Below are positions 25,601 through 37,862 of a DNA stretch of 64,000 bases, piece by piece (the first letter of the stretch is position 1; every line of letters starts with the position of its first letter). Source of the stretch: Membranipora membranacea (taxonomy: Eukaryota; Bryozoa; Gymnolaemata; Cheilostomatida; Membraniporidae); contig OU612070.1 in assembly GCA_914767715.1 (NCBI GenBank), positions 10,991,501 to 11,055,500 on the forward strand, given 5' to 3'. The translations under genes were made by a program, and so were the position numbers. The notes beneath the pieces are model-generated. The model did no database searches and was not told the origin of the DNA. It was given only the letters and a program-made list of their open reading frames with translations.

Positions 25601-26445
25601 ACAGCAGGTTTTGAAAGCATATAAATGAATGCATTTTGTAACAAAACTATCCTGACTGACACCAGATTTTCAGAACATTACTCACTAATGTGACATTTTA
25701 AGTTAACATTGTGACTGAAAATAAGGCAAGCTGCAAACTTTTACACCTCCGATCACTTGTTCACAGGCTACTCATACTTCATTTAATCAAAAATTAAAAA
25801 CACCCACTGAATGTGTAACATATGAGTAAGAGAGACAGGACACAGCTTATATGGCTGGCAAGTGGCAGTAGAAAAAACAAGCTAGCCCGGTAATTTTTTT
25901 TCATCACAATGATGTGTTTGCGGTTGGGGTTTTGGCTTATTTTGATGGGAAAAAATAGAAAATTTTTCCAATGGCTGCAAGTGAAAATACCTACAAGTGT
26001 TCCACATAGTGTGCCATGGAAATTTTTCCGAAAAAATGGCTATCAGCGCTCTAAAACTTCAATTTCCATACCCAATTCCTAAATTCTCAATGATAAATTA
26101 TATGATACAGGCACTGGCCATGCACAACCAGATTGCGTCGCATCATGGATTTCACAATAATTAAGTTGGACAAAAACTGATGCTATTTTTGTACACATTG
26201 ACCACTCTAGAGTATATAATAACTCTATGGTTGAACCCAAAAACAATCACGCCCTGCTTGTGTTATCATAATAATGTCATATGGGTTCTGTTTCATACAA
26301 AAGGATACAGTTTTAGCTGGCCTCCGATTGTAGATATGAACTTTGCCCCTTCTGATCTATATCTTGTCTCCAACTCAAAAGTAATACCATCTTTCACCGA
26401 AGGACTATTCTTTATATCATTTAACTCGTAGTACCAGCTTTCCAT
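21021..26445 (-). CDS. CCNK: Cyclin K, CDK12/CDK13 partner (9 coding exons)
   Basis: Cyclin K activates CDK12/13, which phosphorylate the Pol II CTD. Exons: 26445-26309, 24770-24689, 24368-24228, 23686-23523, 23102-22927, 22563-22435, 22290-22127, 21818-21631, 21192-21021. Phases agree and give 450 aa. Residues 1-250 match the cyclin K double cyclin box: [103 protein letters not shown]. The short spacing and the KTIKFDLQV motif favour cyclin K over cyclins T and L. The remainder is low-complexity Pro/Gln/Ala sequence, typical of the family but shorter than in vertebrates. The start is the first ATG of the exon opening MESWYYE. A possible upstream exon with a donor just below 26638 is out of frame and would be 5' UTR. 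Intron 1 (1.5 kb) contains a transposon. Confidence 0.93.
22604..22635. repeat. (TA)n microsatellite in cyclin K intron 5
   Basis: About 16 uninterrupted TA units immediately upstream (transcript sense) of the exon at 22563. A second TA tract of similar size lies near 38965-38989 in the intergenic region before TLR-A. Confidence 0.85.
24430..24610. mobile_element. Dispersed repeat, family F2 (copy in cyclin K intron 2)
   Basis: Shares ordered blocks with 29868-30095 and 42090-42322: a start like AAAAATGGTAGGG, then GTGCTGTAAG, then an AT-rich middle, then GCCACTTTATTTGGCATTCT, and an end near GGAGGCAG/CTGCCTCC with CAGGCCTG-like termini. Copies are quite diverged from one another. No coding capacity is seen. 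Confidence 0.55.
24972..26229. mobile_element. DNA transposon with very long terminal inverted repeats (element LTIR, copy 1)
   Basis: Ends are CATAGAGTTATTATATAC and its reverse complement. The flanks are identical 8-mers GTTGAACC at 24964-24971 and 26230-26237. The inverted repeats continue inward for about 350-400 bp, including TTACCGGGCTAGCTTGTTTT near 25300 and its complement near 25880, leaving only about 450 bp of unique middle. No transposase reading frame is visible, so the copy is non-autonomous. Eight-bp duplications occur in the hAT and P superfamilies and sometimes in Mutator-like elements; the CA...TG ends do not settle which. It sits entirely inside cyclin K intron 1, between 24771 and 26308. 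Confidence 0.9.
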
Positions 26446-26873
26446 TTCTGTGAGTGAAAAGAATAAATAGATAAACATGCATATAGATATTTGTTCCATA
26501 ATCAAGTTAAGTAAATACTGAAGAAATTGCCTAGGACAGTTCTAGCGTGTAAGAAGTAGAACAAAATCATCGAACCATTACAAAGAACAGAGAAATAAGA
26601 TATAGATAGCTCAACCAAGTAAATAAACTGTAAGTACCTCTTTGGTAGAGATGCATGATGTTCAATTAGAAATGATTTGAATTTCCTCTCCACAGGAGGG
26701 AGTTTGCCATTATGCTATCATCAAATCAATCAAATATGAACAATGATCAAGTAACTTGGTCAGGGAAAAGGATGAGTTTATTCATACATACAGGCAGAAG
26801 AGTAGGAAACCCAACCAGTAGTAAGTGGTTACACTATCTATGAATAATTTAGGTCTTCAAACTCAACATGACC

Positions 26874-27077
26874 ATGGTATGGGCCCCTGGAACTTACTTG
26901 TCTTTACTTTGACAATGTCCAGTGTCAACCACCCCCAAAACTGGATACTTGACATTGGCAAAGTTGAAAGTAAAGACAAGTGTAAGTGAAGTAAGTTCCA
27001 GGGGCCCATACCATGTCCACCATGCCAATGCCCAGTGTCAACCACCCCCAAAACTGGATACTTGACATTGGCAAAGT
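26874..27077. mobile_element. Foldback element plus partial direct duplication
   Basis: ATGGTATGGGCCCCTGGAAC at 26874 is matched in reverse complement ending at 27014, giving a hairpin with about 45-bp imperfect arms. A roughly 45-bp loop block (from CCAGTGTCAACCACCCCC through GACATTGGCAAAGT) occurs at about 26919-26964 and again at about 27032-27077, followed by a second, shorter match to the arm (CAGGGGACCAT). This looks like one and a half copies of a palindromic element, or a rearranged nested insertion. Confidence 0.75.
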
Positions 27078-27783
27078 AAAGGCAAGTAAGTCCCAGGGGA
27101 CCATGAAACTAAACTAATAATCTAATGAGTTAATTAAAATTCACTCCAAGTCATTCATTACATATATATATATATTTGAAAGCCTGGATGTTTGTTTTGT
27201 TTGAACCCACATGATTCTTAAGCACCTATTGTTTGAATAGTAAACACTGTAGACTATTCTAAAGGCACTTATCTTATGAATAATTATGAGAAATTGTACT
27301 AAATACTTACCCATTTTTGTTTGAGGTTTTTTTTCCCTTGTCAGCAAATAACTATTTTCTTCCCAATGACTTACTGTCACACAACAGATCAACTTTTGAT
27401 GATTTATTCTGTACCATCCAATCAAACACCTCTAGAGATGATTCTGACCAATGGTAGTGACTCTCATATGGTAACAGTGTGTCAAGCAACTTTATTTCTA
27501 TAGAACCATTATCATTTCCGGTATAATAATTAAATATTTGTCAATCAACAAGTTGTTTCATAACAGTTTCTTTCTGTGTGTGTTGTGAATGCATTGCTGT
27601 ACCTTTAAACATCTACATTACTAGTCTCTAGATCTGCATCAAGTTATTATATCCAAGCATGATCTAGTCTGTATAGTGTACATACAGTGAAAGTTAACTA
27701 CACCACTACAGTGAGTTGGGTTGAGTTTGATTTAAATAATATACCATTCTCCCTGTATATACTAACCATCATACTAGTTTATT

Positions 27784-27811
27784 TTTAAGCAAGGAGTCCT
27801 CCTTGCTTAAA
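27784..27811. repeat. 28-bp near-perfect palindrome
   Basis: TTTAAGCAAGGAG followed by a two-base centre and its complement. It shares the CAAGGAG/CTCCTTG core with palindromes at 7373-7394 (perfect, 22 bp) and 31242-31273. Hairpin-forming or binding-site function is not shown. Confidence 0.6.
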
Positions 27812-28281
27812 TATAATCTATAGACTAATATACATAAGAAAGGAGATATATTACTCCTTGGTATAAGTATACCCCCATTTAATGTGTGCAGCTTACAGAG
27901 AGGTGAAACCAGGGAGAAATACTACAACTGTACATAGGTCTAGGGCTAGGAGTTAGACAACTTTGTGTACTTCGCCTCATCAGTCACCTTGGGGTGGTTA
28001 GTAGGGTAGTAGTGCTAATTCTAAAACAGTTATAATGAGAACAGCATACTGGCACCGGTCAATTTACATGAAAAAACCGCACATGTTTTTGTAATTTCTG
28101 GCATGCCACAGCGTTTAAGCACAGAATCAGTGTGATACTATTTTTTAATTACATAGCCTCTCGTTTCCCTATTTTCCAGTAGTTGTGAAGACCGAGATAG
28201 CATAGACCTCACCACCTGCTTTCAATTCGGTTGATTCCACTATTGACAAGGTTTTGATCCTGACATTGTAGATACTCAGAG

Positions 28282-31200
28282 ATGGAATCGGAGGAGGAGG
28301 TCCTTATAGCAAATCCTCATGATGATGGTAAGCTTGAGCCTGCTAACAAAACTCTCCTGTCCAAGCTGTTGTATTATTATAAACATCACATGTTGGTCAT
28401 GTGATCGCACTCTTATGTGGAGGACACGAATGGATTGCGGCTCTTTGGTTTTGGAGTTAGCAAGTGGATCATCATGAGGAGCCTGAAGCAGACAAAATTA
28501 AGAAACTTATACATAGATAGCTCAATGAGTACTCATAAGATTAGTTAGGCTGGTCAGCTATGAAGAACCACACTCACTAGGTGACTATACATTAACATGT
28601 GATGTAAATAATAATAATACAACACAAGCTAGTCCACTGCCATGTGGTCGCAGTGATTCATTACTGATATTGGAAAGATGGAAAGCTTGCAAGTAACTTG
28701 CACAACTCACTGTTGGCTTTACGCATTCACTAAAACCTCAATGACTAAACACCATGTATAAACCTTCTGATGAAGAAAGCTATCCTATCCGAGCATTGAG
28801 GGGCCATGTTGTATCAGGATGGTGGCTCTGCATGATCCAGTCTCACTGGTTGAAAACAAAACCATATATGTCTGGGTATGATCAGAATCACCCATTTATA
28901 ATGTTCATGGTCTTCTTATGGGGATCTAGCCATTGCTTTAAGAAGAAGTGACATAGACTGGACAAATGGTAAGTCGGCACCCATAGATATGAGTCACGGT
29001 CAGTGGGCACAGACTTTTATTTCCATCTCTGCTTCTGATTGTATTGTGGAATAAGGCTGTCATGTCCATCGGTTGAAGAATGTGATACACATTTGGCTGC
29101 AACCATACCCTAGAAGTGTAGAGAATTTTCTCAGAAGGAAATGTCGCCATTTCGCATATGCTTGAAATAGCTAACATTTACGCATACTCTTGACTTTATA
29201 TAGCCTCCAAATTTAGCTACGCAAAATTGATTATCATTACCATTATCATCGTAGGGTATTGAGGGACAGTAACAGAGTATGCTCTTAAACTTCCAATAGT
29301 ACATTTACAAACTCTATTTCCCTTTCCCAAGCTTATTGCCTGACCACAATACCTCACCCTTTTTGCAATATTCTCTCCTTTATAATACCTTCTCAACCAC
29401 GGCTTCATTTGGCTTCGGTACCACACTGCGCCGACTTTCTGTGGCACGAGTATGGTGCCAAGACAGCCCCATTCCCTGATCCTTACTATCTTTGCGGGTA
29501 TTTCACAAGCCAACGCTTCAATATTAACTATGAATATAACACTGTCTACGCTTTGTATTCTTAAGCAGACATGTCTACTCTATATTCAGAGCCCATACTC
29601 AAAGGGCAATCAAACTACCTAAAATAAAAAATGGGCAAGGCTTCTGTTGGCTGTGGTTTGTAGCCTGGGTTTTCTTTATGTAGATCTAGATGGATATGGT
29701 ACTGACTCTAACAGCACTGATGATGATCCTAACAGAAAGGAACTCACTATGGATGAAGCTCTCGAAACTGCGGGTGAGAGCCTAAGCATTTTAGTAATTA
29801 TCAAAGGTAGTCTCTTTAGCAGAGTTGTTCACCATTCCTCTAAGCACTCAAAATGACCCTTCCATTGCAGGGCCGAAAAGTGGTAGGGAAGCGAATATCC
29901 TTGAGGGTGTAAGCCCTCCTGAGTCCCCAGTCCCCAGCCTCATATGTTTCAATGATATAAATATCTAATGGAAGTCCTAAATGAGCTGATTCAGACATGA
30001 AATATTCAATGATAGTATTTTTTAGGCCACTTTATTCAGCATTCTTGGGGAGGCAGAGCGTCCCTGCCTCCCGTTAAAACTATGGGCCTGTCACCGACAA
30101 TGAAATTAATTATATCCCAGGCAATTAATAGCCATTATTATTTCTATCATCCCATAAATCTGTCAAAGCTCAGTGGAACGCTTAACTGTGTGTTGAATGG
30201 AATTTCCAATCATATTAAACTACCTCCACCCGTTCTTTGATCCTTATACGGTTTCAAATCATCTTTAATTTATTCTTGTATAATATTCAATCAAAGTAAT
30301 GGTGATGGGAAGCTTCTCTATAGTGTTAATTGATGAGCATGTAGTATAGTTACTTCGGTCCCGACTGTAGTTTAAGTGCCATAATATGCCCAGAGTGCCA
30401 AGTTGGTGCACTTAAACCAGTCTAGTCATTTATAAGCATGTGTTGAGTGATATATTTTTGCAGTGTTTGGTCATGAAGGGTAAATGTCTAGGGTCACTGT
30501 TTCGGAAATTGCTTTGGTATCTAGCTGAACATTTTATATACTATTGACGCATATATGTACGAAGGTCAGATACTATTGCCAAATTTTGTTTGTTTGATCA
30601 ATCACTGCTGGTAATAATAACATCATCATTACAATATTTCATGTACATAATTATCCAAATGTGATCATATGACCACCAGAGACTATAGATAATATACATA
30701 GATATACTATAGATAATATATACATAGTCTCTGTGAATCTTCAAAAGACTCGGTGATTTAGGTTTGGGCTCTTTAACCAACAGGTTCCACTGATCGGCTG
30801 TTGATGGAGTTGTACTTTCCTATACTTGAGGGCTTTGGGGAATATTATCCTCATGCATTGACCCTAGCATATTATCCAGACTGTCATAAGGTTATTATTT
30901 TTATCGTTTCTGAATTACAGGTTTCGGAAAGTTCCACTGGTTTATGGCCATTATATTCGGCTGGGCAAACTCGGCAGACGCGGTAGAGATGATGTCCATA
31001 TCTTACGCTCTTCCACAAGCTAAATGTGAATTCAAAGCCACAGATTTGCAGTTGGGATTCTTAACAGCTGTTGGCTTTGCAGGTTTGTATCAGCAGGGAT
31101 TTATGTGATAAAACCAGACTATTCCATAGTTTCTGATGAAACTATAAAATATCCCACTTATGTCCAATTAGTTGAAACCACTTGGGCTAATCCATTACTA

Positions 31201-34200
31201 ATCCCAAATACGAACTTCCAAAAGTGGCAACCTATTTATGATGGTACCAGCAAGGAGTAACTCCTTGGTACCAGAGACTCTGGGCAGAGGTAGTTCATTG
31301 CTCTGGGTATCTATAGACTCTGATGGTACTGTAATTAGGTGCATAAATTAGTATCAGTTGGAACTCTTCACAGAAAATGAACAAATTTGGTTATTCTTTT
31401 CTGATTGCTTTTAAATCAACTTCCTCAGCGGTTACAAAATGACAGATAAAACAGATTTTCAATGCACAGGCACTGAGGTCATTTAGTCTGCCCAGGGTTA
31501 AGGTCATTATCAGTGCACACTTATCTAAAATCCTACTGATATGAGGAAGAAGTAAGACTCTGTGCCCTGCTGTCTGTATACTTGTATGTGTATCATTATT
31601 ATTGTTCCTTTGTATATGTGTATGATCAGTGAATTATTTAAAATCCACTGTAGAAATGATGATGAGATAACCATCTTGCTTGTTTACAAATATATAGCTC
31701 TTACTCATTGGTGGAACTTGACCCATCAATTTTATTATGATCTATTAAAATCTTGGCATCGTGCTGCAATTTTTTTAGAAGGTTAATTTATAAGTTTGTA
31801 TTAACTCACAACTACGCAAAACGTTACTAAGTGGTTACTTCTGGTATCCTATAAAGCAGTAAACTGTCAGGTTTTACCATAAACATATATGTTTATGGGT
31901 TTACATAATCAACAGTTAGCTAGATAATCACTATGGTCCAATTCTTCGAGTGAGTTGTCCACTTCAAATCGAGTGAAGAATGCTTACGATTTCCATGATG
32001 ATAAAACTTCAACCTAAATGCTATTCCCATGTACCGCTTAACATCGTCATATTGGAACACAGTGATTGGGAGTATATCATATTATCATAACTTCAATTGT
32101 TTTTTTTTATAATTGAGGAATGATGATTGGAGGATATTTCTGGGGTTCTCTAGCCGATGTGAAGGGAAGGATAAGAGTTGTTATACTATGTCAGGCCTGT
32201 AATGCTTTGTTTACTGTAGCCAGCTCACTCAGTCAGTCTCTCTGGTTCCTTATATTCATGAGATTCTTCTCTGGATTTGGGTTAGTATTGTAGTAGAGAC
32301 TGTTACATTGTCCGCTTTTAAACCATTCTCACGAGTCAATTCTGGGAGTATTATTTTTGAATTTATAAACTTGTAAAATTCATTATCATTCAATCATCTT
32401 GTTCTTCCATGCCTAAGTTATGTGCTGGCGGATCTGGAATAATGAAAGAATGAAGAATTTCATTGAATTAACATGCCATATTGAATTGAATTGCAATGTT
32501 GCATATTGTATTGAATTGCATTGCATTAATTCACCACACCCATAGATGTACATCTGCACTTGCTTTTTCACCCAGAGATGAACATCTGTTTTCCCTTTTG
32601 TTATTTCTATGATGATCATAGATATAAAAATAGAGATATCATAGTAATGATCACACTCACGCCCAATATGCATATTAAAACAGATTACTTTGATTTGTAG
32701 AGTTGGAGGTACCAGTCCTATTATATTTGTATATGTAATCGAGTTACTGCCTCATAAATACAGAGGAAAAATGACATCTGTATTAGCTATGGCATTTATA
32801 TGTGGCCAAATATTAGTAGCAGGTAGGTTGTTTTATCTCCTACTAATGACAATCACTCAGCCAAACTCTACAATCATCGATGAAGTTAGGGTCTTCAGGC
32901 TGCTGTTCTTTATAACTTCTTTATAACCATAGTTTGAAGCATTTCGAATTACATTCAATTGGAGTTTCCTTTCCATAAGCTATTGCCAACAGCGATTGTT
33001 CTTTCTACCATTGTCAGCAGTACCGCAATAGTTCTGTTCAATACTATGAAAGTGCATTGTTCCGTTTTTACAAGTACGTTAGCAGAGTAAAGTGTTTGCA
33101 GGAGAGATTTATTTTGCATATTTGCACACTCTTTATTTAAAAATTTAAATTAATTGGTAGCAATAATTTACTAACCCTTCCTAACCAATCTTGGTACTAA
33201 TTAACAGACAGACTAGCTATAATAGCTACTATCCACTACTCCAAGGTCCTGCTACTGCATAAGAACATTTGACTAGTGTTTCCTTGTCAATGAGTCAATT
33301 TTTGACCTAGTTTAGGTGCTCAAACTCTGTCCGAGTTGCTGGTAGCCGCTTGTCATCATCACCAATGAGGGGTGATGTCGATAATGTAACGTTAGTACCG
33401 GCAACTGTGAAAGGTGAATTCAGACTCTATAATTCAGAACTCCTGTTAATTCAGACAAGGAAAATTGGTCCCTTCAGCCAGATCTCAATGCATTCTAATG
33501 TCACTTTTTTCAGACTGCTTAATTAGACCAGATTTTTGTGGTTCCCAGAGGTTTGAACTAAGTGAACTCCACTGCAGTTATAACATAATTGTAGGTATGG
33601 CTTGGCTGATATTACCACACCATGACTGGACCTGGACAGCGGGTAGTTTCACTTTTAACAACTGGAGGATATTTTTCTTGGTATCTTCTGCTCCTGTCAC
33701 CATGTCCTTTCTCTTACTCATGCTATTCCCAGAAAGCCCAAGATATCTTATTCAGGTATGTAACTCCTACTTTCAGTTGTTTGAAGATTTGAGTGCTTTA
33801 TTTTTATATTCTCCCCGGACGGGGGGGGGGGGGGCTGTCAGGTAGATGGCAAGAGTCTGGGGGACTCTAACTAATTCTTTTTTTGACATGGACCCATTGA
33901 CAGCCCAAAAATAACATCTCTAGACCAGACAACATGAGCTGAAGATAGTCACTTCAAGATGGTAATTGTCTGACCTAATAGTTTCAATTTATCATCTTTG
34001 TTGTTGATATATGACATTATATAGGGATGTTACAGTACTTAGTTTCTGTTCTGTATCTACCAGGTATAAGGCGCCCCTTTTTATCCTCCTTACCTTACTG
34101 CTAATCTACTGTATAATGCTCATGCAGGTCCTGTGGCCTGCAATCTCAAGTTGAGATGGAGATGGACAGATCAAACCAAATTTCCCCTTATTCAACAGAA

Positions 34201-37200
34201 CTTTGATTAGTTCTGCTCAATTTTTTATATTTTATACATTAACTTGAGATGTTCTAAATTGATCTGGATAGCGTGAGCACCGATCTGAGATTGACGATAG
34301 GAGCAGTTCTTTACATTAAAAATCATTTATTGCTCAGCCCTAACCTAAGATCTTGTGTTATCGGTGCATTTTACCACTTTATTTTCAATTTATTCGAACG
34401 TTCTCATACGGCACATTTGGGTAAATACATATTATAAATTCTATTCATGTTTTGATAGTCAAACAGAATAGCAGAAGCGAAACAAATTCTGCGGAAAATT
34501 CACAAATGGAACGGAAACAAAACACCCTATGACGTAAGCTGACAATTCTACTCAATATTCTTACTTTTTCACATTTAAAACAGTAAAATATCTGGATTGA
34601 TAAATAATTGCACTGCTTCATTACAATATTTTATGCTCCATATTTATGTATGTACTGTTTGTACTGTTTAAATGAGTTCAGTCTATCTGATCTGATCCTG
34701 TTGCCAGCACACAAGCTGTGATGAGATTGAACAAGGATTTCTTTGCTGATGCTTCTGTCAGTAAAGATCTATGAACAGTACAATAATGATAATCATGATA
34801 AAATAATTTAAAAATTGTTAATATGAATACTAACCTTGTCATTTTCAGGATAATTACACCATAAATCAGCGAGGAGATAGAAGTGGCGCTCAGGGGTTCT
34901 CAGCTTGTGTAAAAACTGTAAGTCCGCTTTTTTAAATCGGCATCAGACTCCGTTAAGCTGAAATAGTTTTATGAAGTGAGAAAAAAAGTAACCAAATGTC
35001 TACTAGTAGCATCAACCCAGTGTTAGATTGTCAAGAATCTCTTCCTCAATGCGAGCCAAAGGCAGAAACAAACACAATATTAGCCAATTCCTAGCAATCA
35101 GGTTGTCTGTGATTGCAAACTATTAGGAACCAACAAATTTGGTAAGGACTTGTAGACAACTAACTTGTTGAGGCTTCGTTGACCAATGCGTTGGTTCTTA
35201 TTGGCGGGTGGGTTGGAAATAGAGCCAATGCCTGGTCAGGTGGTAGATTCCTGGCATTATCTGTTGTCATTATAGAGACTGTCAAAGTTATTTAGTGTCT
35301 CTTTCATTGCATTAGTTCTCTCTCCCACTCAACTGCCATACAGTTCAGAGCCAACACAGTGTCTAGGCTTCCCATGCGTGTTAATTTGCACTTTTAGATG
35401 TTGAGAAGGAACTGGGACCTGATCAGAAGAAAAGATATAAGATTTATATTCATCCTGACTAGTGTGATAACTTCAGCTTTATCCTTCAGGTTTGTTACAC
35501 TGCTATTTGTGTGGTTTTAACTGGTTCCAAGTTTGATTCAATAGACGGTTATCAGCTAGAGATTCAATTGGTCTAGATTGGGAGTGTTACCTAGCATCAT
35601 TTCACTAACAATGGTGGACATTTGCTTGTTTTAAATGTTAGCTAGGCAATTTCGATCCTAAACAGATTGACAAACTTGTCCTCCTGCATACGTTCTACCC
35701 CTCTAGAGTGTTTTTTCATTAATGCTAAAATCTGGGATCTCTATTTACTGACTCAAAGAGTCTGATAATTAGCTGACAAGTTTCCTGTTCTAATCATTAT
35801 GTGAGCCATCATCTTGCGTTGCCAAAAAGATGCTCAATTTTCCAACATCACATCACCTCCCACCCTCCCTGATCTAGAACAAGTTTGATCCCTCTGTGGT
35901 GGCGGAGGGATATTGCAAATGTTTAGTATTGAGGCGCCGGTTATACCAAATATTTGCAATATCCCTCCGCTACCACAGAGTGAATAAACTTGTTCTACCC
36001 TGATCACATTAACCTTGGCTCAAATCCTAGAGCAGAAATTGTCTCCTCTCTTCTTGGATCACTCAAAGTTAGCCTGAGTGCAGTTTCCCACGTTTTTCTA
36101 GCTATTACGGGCTAAACATGTGGTTCCCCACACTGCTGACTAGGATGGATGAAACTAATGCTACCTCGCTCTGTGATCCGGCTATAATACACGCTAACCA
36201 ATCAGAAGCAGATGCATGTTCTAACACAGACGCACAGAAGGAAGCATATTTTGAGACTTTTCTACAGGCAGCATCTACTCTACCTGGATTTGTTCTTTAT
36301 ATGTTCACCGTGGACAGGATCGGAAGGAAACTCCTTTTAGGTAATGAGGGGGCAGAGTGCAAACCACATTTGTATGTGTCAACCATAGACTTAAAGACTA
36401 CCCAAATATTGGCATGATATAGTCAGACAGTTACTTTTGATAAATTTTGTCAGATTTGCATGGTAAAAGAATTAGATGCTCTACTTGGCATGAATTATTG
36501 ATGGTGGAAAAAGTGCATCTATAAGGGAAGGTAACTCCCATTCTCTGCATTATGATGTCACAGTCTCCCGGAAGTGCAATACAAGAATCAAAGACTTCCG
36601 GATTGTGACATCATAATGCAGAGAATGAGAGTTACTTTCACTTATCTGAGGCGCTTTTTCCACGACCAACAGTTCATGTCAAGTTGAGCATTGTATTTTT
36701 TACCATGCAAATCTGTCAAAACTTTATCGTGAGTAACTGCCTGACTACAACATGCATTGGTATATATCATATATATCATATATAATCACCAGCTGCCAGA
36801 GACAAAGTCCTATTCACGTTATACTCTATTTGGTTACAAAACCATCGTTTCATGCAATATTTGTTCCATCAAAAAGACAGATCTAGTTCTCTGAGCAAGT
36901 GACATTTTTTAAAGCAAAGAAACGACAAGCTCGATGTTTACGATGTCCTTCAATTGTTTTAGGCGTAACTATGATATGTACAGCAGTGAGTGTATTTTTT
37001 GTCTGGTTCGCTTCCAGTAAAACCATTAGTATAGTGTTATCCTGCTTATTTGCCGGTATCAACAACGTGTCTTGGATGGCTATATCTCTTTTAACAACTG
37101 AAATATTCCCTACCGAAATCAGGTAAGTAAGCAATAAACATAGTTTCATCAATTTTGATGAAATAACAGGATTCCAAAGTTTCTAATGGGAGACACATAC

Positions 37201-37862
37201 GGAAACATCATATCCCCCTACGCAAGGCTCACGAGCGAGTACTTGCGAGGCCCTACTTTGATAAGTCGTCATTTTGGACCTAGTTGCCCAATCGAGCTGT
37301 GTTTTTGAGCTTTCTTTCCTGAATGCTTTAATTAGACTATGGCTATAAAGTCTCTACAGCATGACAACCTAATATCTAAATTAAGGTTTTTTACTTGTTT
37401 TAAAACGTGCTCCAATATCTTTAGATGATACTAAGGCTATTTAGGATACTTTAGTCTGAGCCCCCCCCCCCCCCCCCGGACTTTTACCCTCATCCCCCGC
37501 CCAACAGGGAAAAGGATACTTAGGCTACATGAACTGATCTATGCTCTTTTGATTAGAGCTACATTGGTTATAGATTCTTTCTCTTTTTACCAAAAACTTT
37601 CAACAAGTTTTGTAAAATCAAACAGGGTTATAAATTCAGCCTTTGAAAACTATAGTTTCTTTTGGATTATTTTAGATCTACTGCCAGGGGTGTACAGGGA
37701 GCGATATTTAATCGAGCGTCTGCGGTCATCGCCTCGGTAGTCTTTGGTGCTCTTATTAGCACCCACTGTGCAGTGCCCATTCTATTAATAGCAGCCATAT
37801 TGTTGGTTGGAGGACTGTTGGTGTATTTCATACCAAATACGTCTCAAGCTCAAATTGGCTGA
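28282..37862 (+). CDS. SV2/SVOP-like major facilitator transporter (12 exons)
   Basis: Exons: 28282-28327, 29684-29773, 30921-31082, 32118-32280, 32701-32822, 33595-33755, 34459-34533, 34849-34917, 35398-35489, 36102-36340, 36963-37122, 37676-37862. Phases agree and give 521 aa. It is a polytopic membrane protein of the major facilitator superfamily. Motifs: SADAVEMMSISYALP in the first helix; the loop 2-3 signature GSLADVKGRIRVV; RFFSGFGVGGTSPI; IELLPHKYRG; PESPRYL after helix 6; SFSYYGLNMWFP at helix 7; DRIGRKLLL in loop 8-9; and TEIFPTEIRSTARG before helices 11-12. The N-terminus is acidic and cytoplasmic. The loop after helix 7 has two cysteines and N-glycosylation sequons (NAT, NQS) but lacks the long pentapeptide-repeat domain of vertebrate SV2. 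It therefore looks like an SVOP or ancestral SV2 relative. Substrate is unknown. Confidence 0.88.
29868..30095. mobile_element. Dispersed repeat, family F2 (copy in SV2-like intron 2)
   Basis: Begins CAGGGCCGAAAAGTGGTAGG and ends near AAAACTATGGGCCTGTCAC, so its tips are short inverted repeats of the CAGGCCC type. The internal block AGGCCACTTTATTCAGCATTC matches the copy at 24430-24610. No clear target duplication was found at this copy. Confidence 0.6.
35871..36005. mobile_element. Palindromic MITE-like element in SV2-like intron 9
   Basis: AGAACAAGTTTGATCCCTCTGTGGT at the left reappears in reverse complement at the right (ACCACAGAG ... AAACTTGTTCT). The GGAGGGATATTGCAAAT block sits next to a loop containing GGCGCC. 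The arms are about 45 bp. A diverged single arm (CAATATCCCTCCACTACC ... TTGCTCTAGCAG) appears near 62220-62265. Confidence 0.75.
36391..36760. mobile_element. Foldback element, family F1, full palindrome
   Basis: Each arm is about 175 bp. The outer ends are AAAGACTACCCAAATATTGGCATGA and its complement around CTGCCTGACTACAACATGCA. The inner arms CATTCTCTGCATTATGATGTC (36539) and GACATCATAATGCAGAGAATG (36609) flank a short loop between two CCGGAAGT-type motifs. It lies in the SV2-like intron between exons 10 and 11. No coding capacity is seen. Confidence 0.85.

Larger units (their letters stand above)
26446..28281. other. Divergent intergenic region between cyclin K and the SV2-like gene
   Basis: About 1.8 kb holding the promoters and any 5' UTR exons of both genes. 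A possible cyclin K 5' UTR exon ends with a donor at the 26638 boundary, paired with the acceptor CACTCACAG just upstream of the start codon. It also contains the palindromic repeat at 26874-27077 and a small palindrome at 27784-27811. No open reading frame here resembles a known protein. Confidence 0.5.

Noticed and set aside
24964-26237. Nine-bp target duplication for LTIR copy 1, suggesting a Mutator-like element
   Set aside because: Careful placement of the CATAGAG end gives an 8-bp duplication, the same as in copy 2.
26638-26693. Upstream in-frame start for cyclin K from the frame beginning MERKFKSF
   Set aside because: Splicing this exon to the acceptor at 26447 puts it out of frame with MESWYYE; it can only be 5' UTR.
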